The notes under the pieces were generated by a model. The model searched no databases. It was not told where the DNA came from and saw nothing but the letters and a program-made list of their open reading frames with translations. Both the position numbers and the translations under genes were made by a program. From Planctomycetaceae bacterium (GTDB lineage Bacteria; Planctomycetota; Planctomycetia; Pirellulales; UBA1268): a stretch of DNA of 5,568 nucleotides. Where the stretch lies: the NCBI GenBank assembly GCA_947464585.1, contig CANHYS010000188.1, forward strand, positions 1-5,568. The letters are read 5' to 3'. Below are positions 5,065 to 5,568 of the stretch, piece by piece (the first letter of the stretch is position 1; each line of letters opens with the position of its first letter).

Positions 5065-5568
5065 CTACCGCCGCTGGCTGAAGTTCCGGGCGGCCTGGCG
5101 GGCCATGAGGAACCGCCGCAGGCCGTTCACGATCCGCTGTGGCGGCTGGGACGCCGACTGGCTAAACAGCGGCGTCTGGCCGTCTTCGGTGACGATCAGT
5201 TCCACCGCATCCGGCCCTAGCTCCACCCCACCGAGGAGATGCTCCAGATTCTGGTCCGACTGGGAGCCGTCCTGCTCCGTCGCCGGCACGGTCGCCACCA
5301 CGAAGTTGTCGTGGGCAAAGGACTCGAATTCCGGGTCCTTGATCAGGGATGCGACCTGGGACAACGCCTTCGAGTTGCCGCTCTTGGAAACCAGCAGCAG
5401 CATGGGCCGCTGGGCCGTCTTCGCCGTTTCCACAGCCTTGTCGAGCGACGGGAGCACCCGGTCGGCGGAGACGCTGGCCGTCTTTTCGGCCGGGGCAGGC
5501 ACATGGCTGGCAAACTGGGCAACCCACGTGCTGGGCGACTGGCCCGTGTACCCGGATTGGAGAGCAAG
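5065..5568 (-). CDS. Unrecognised protein, C-terminal part; possible cysteine-less thioredoxin-like domain (5' end outside the window)
   Basis: The frame is open from the window edge to the TAG at 5065-5067, giving 167 visible residues and no stop, so the gene probably starts beyond 5568. A GTG at 5502 could start a 145-residue product but has no ribosome-binding site, and the residues before it (ending STWVAQFASH) read as natural protein. I do not recognise a family. The middle, LDKAVETAKTAQRPMLLLVSKSGNSKALSQ followed by a helix and DNFVVATVP, has the helix, hydrophobic strand, turn, helix, strand order of thioredoxin-like folds; where the CxxC motif would sit the sequence reads SKSGNSKA, and the visible part has no cysteine. 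VELIVTEDGQTPLF could be the following beta-hairpin. The C-terminus is basic (RRFLMARQAARNFSQRR). It converges on tRNA-Leu, with pair B of the repeat between them. The protein is probably real; the fold is a weak guess. Confidence 0.7.
   Translation of the reverse strand, partial: LALQSGYTGQSPSTWVAQFASHVPAPAEKTASVSADRVLPSLDKAVETAKTAQRPMLLLVSKSGNSKALSQVASLIKDPEFESFAHDNFVVATVPATEQDGSQSDQNLEHLLGGVELGPDAVELIVTEDGQTPLFSQSASQPPQRIVNGLRRFLMARQAARNFSQRR

Overview
The window is GC-rich chromosomal DNA, most likely from a planctomycete (Pirellulales-like). Four things point there: TatC carries a long extra periplasmic segment and starts with a DEDLF...MTFGEHLEELR-type N-terminus that I associate with planctomycetes; phosphoglycerate mutase is the archaeal-type ApgM in its bacterial form; a glucose-6-phosphate isomerase (Pgi) family protein has the HNxLSRGERGGRPR segment I recall from planctomycete Pgi; and short palindromic repeats fill the gaps between genes. 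The assignment comes from reading the sequence; no database search was run.

Layout. 119-1345 (minus): a Pgi-fold protein that has lost essentially every sugar-phosphate-binding and catalytic motif while keeping an open frame and its scaffold. 1516-2721 (plus, divergent): apgM, apparently intact and active. 2747-2891: two tandem copies of a ~66-bp, GATC-bounded palindromic repeat. 3007-4146 (plus): tatC, the multispanning receptor of the twin-arginine translocase. 4116-4637 (minus): a DUF420-family four-helix membrane protein whose 3' end overlaps the 3' end of tatC by 31 bp. 4797-4882 (plus): tRNA-Leu(UAA). 4903-5045: two more copies of the repeat, in the opposite orientation. 5065-5568 (minus): the C-terminal part of an unrecognised protein with a possible cysteine-less thioredoxin-like region; its 5' end lies beyond the window.

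How it fits together. ApgM (lower glycolysis) and the Pgi-like protein (upper-glycolysis family, but predicted inactive) are divergent neighbours sharing a ~170-bp upstream region. TatC and DUF420 are both envelope proteins but converge, so they are not an operon. No defence system, CRISPR array or transposase gene is present. The most interesting items are the Pgi-family pseudoenzyme and the paired repeat. The repeat keeps a perfect hairpin closed by a GNRA tetraloop (GCAA in one pair, GCGA in the other), its two pairs share a 12-nt spacer, and the copies within each pair look homogenised.
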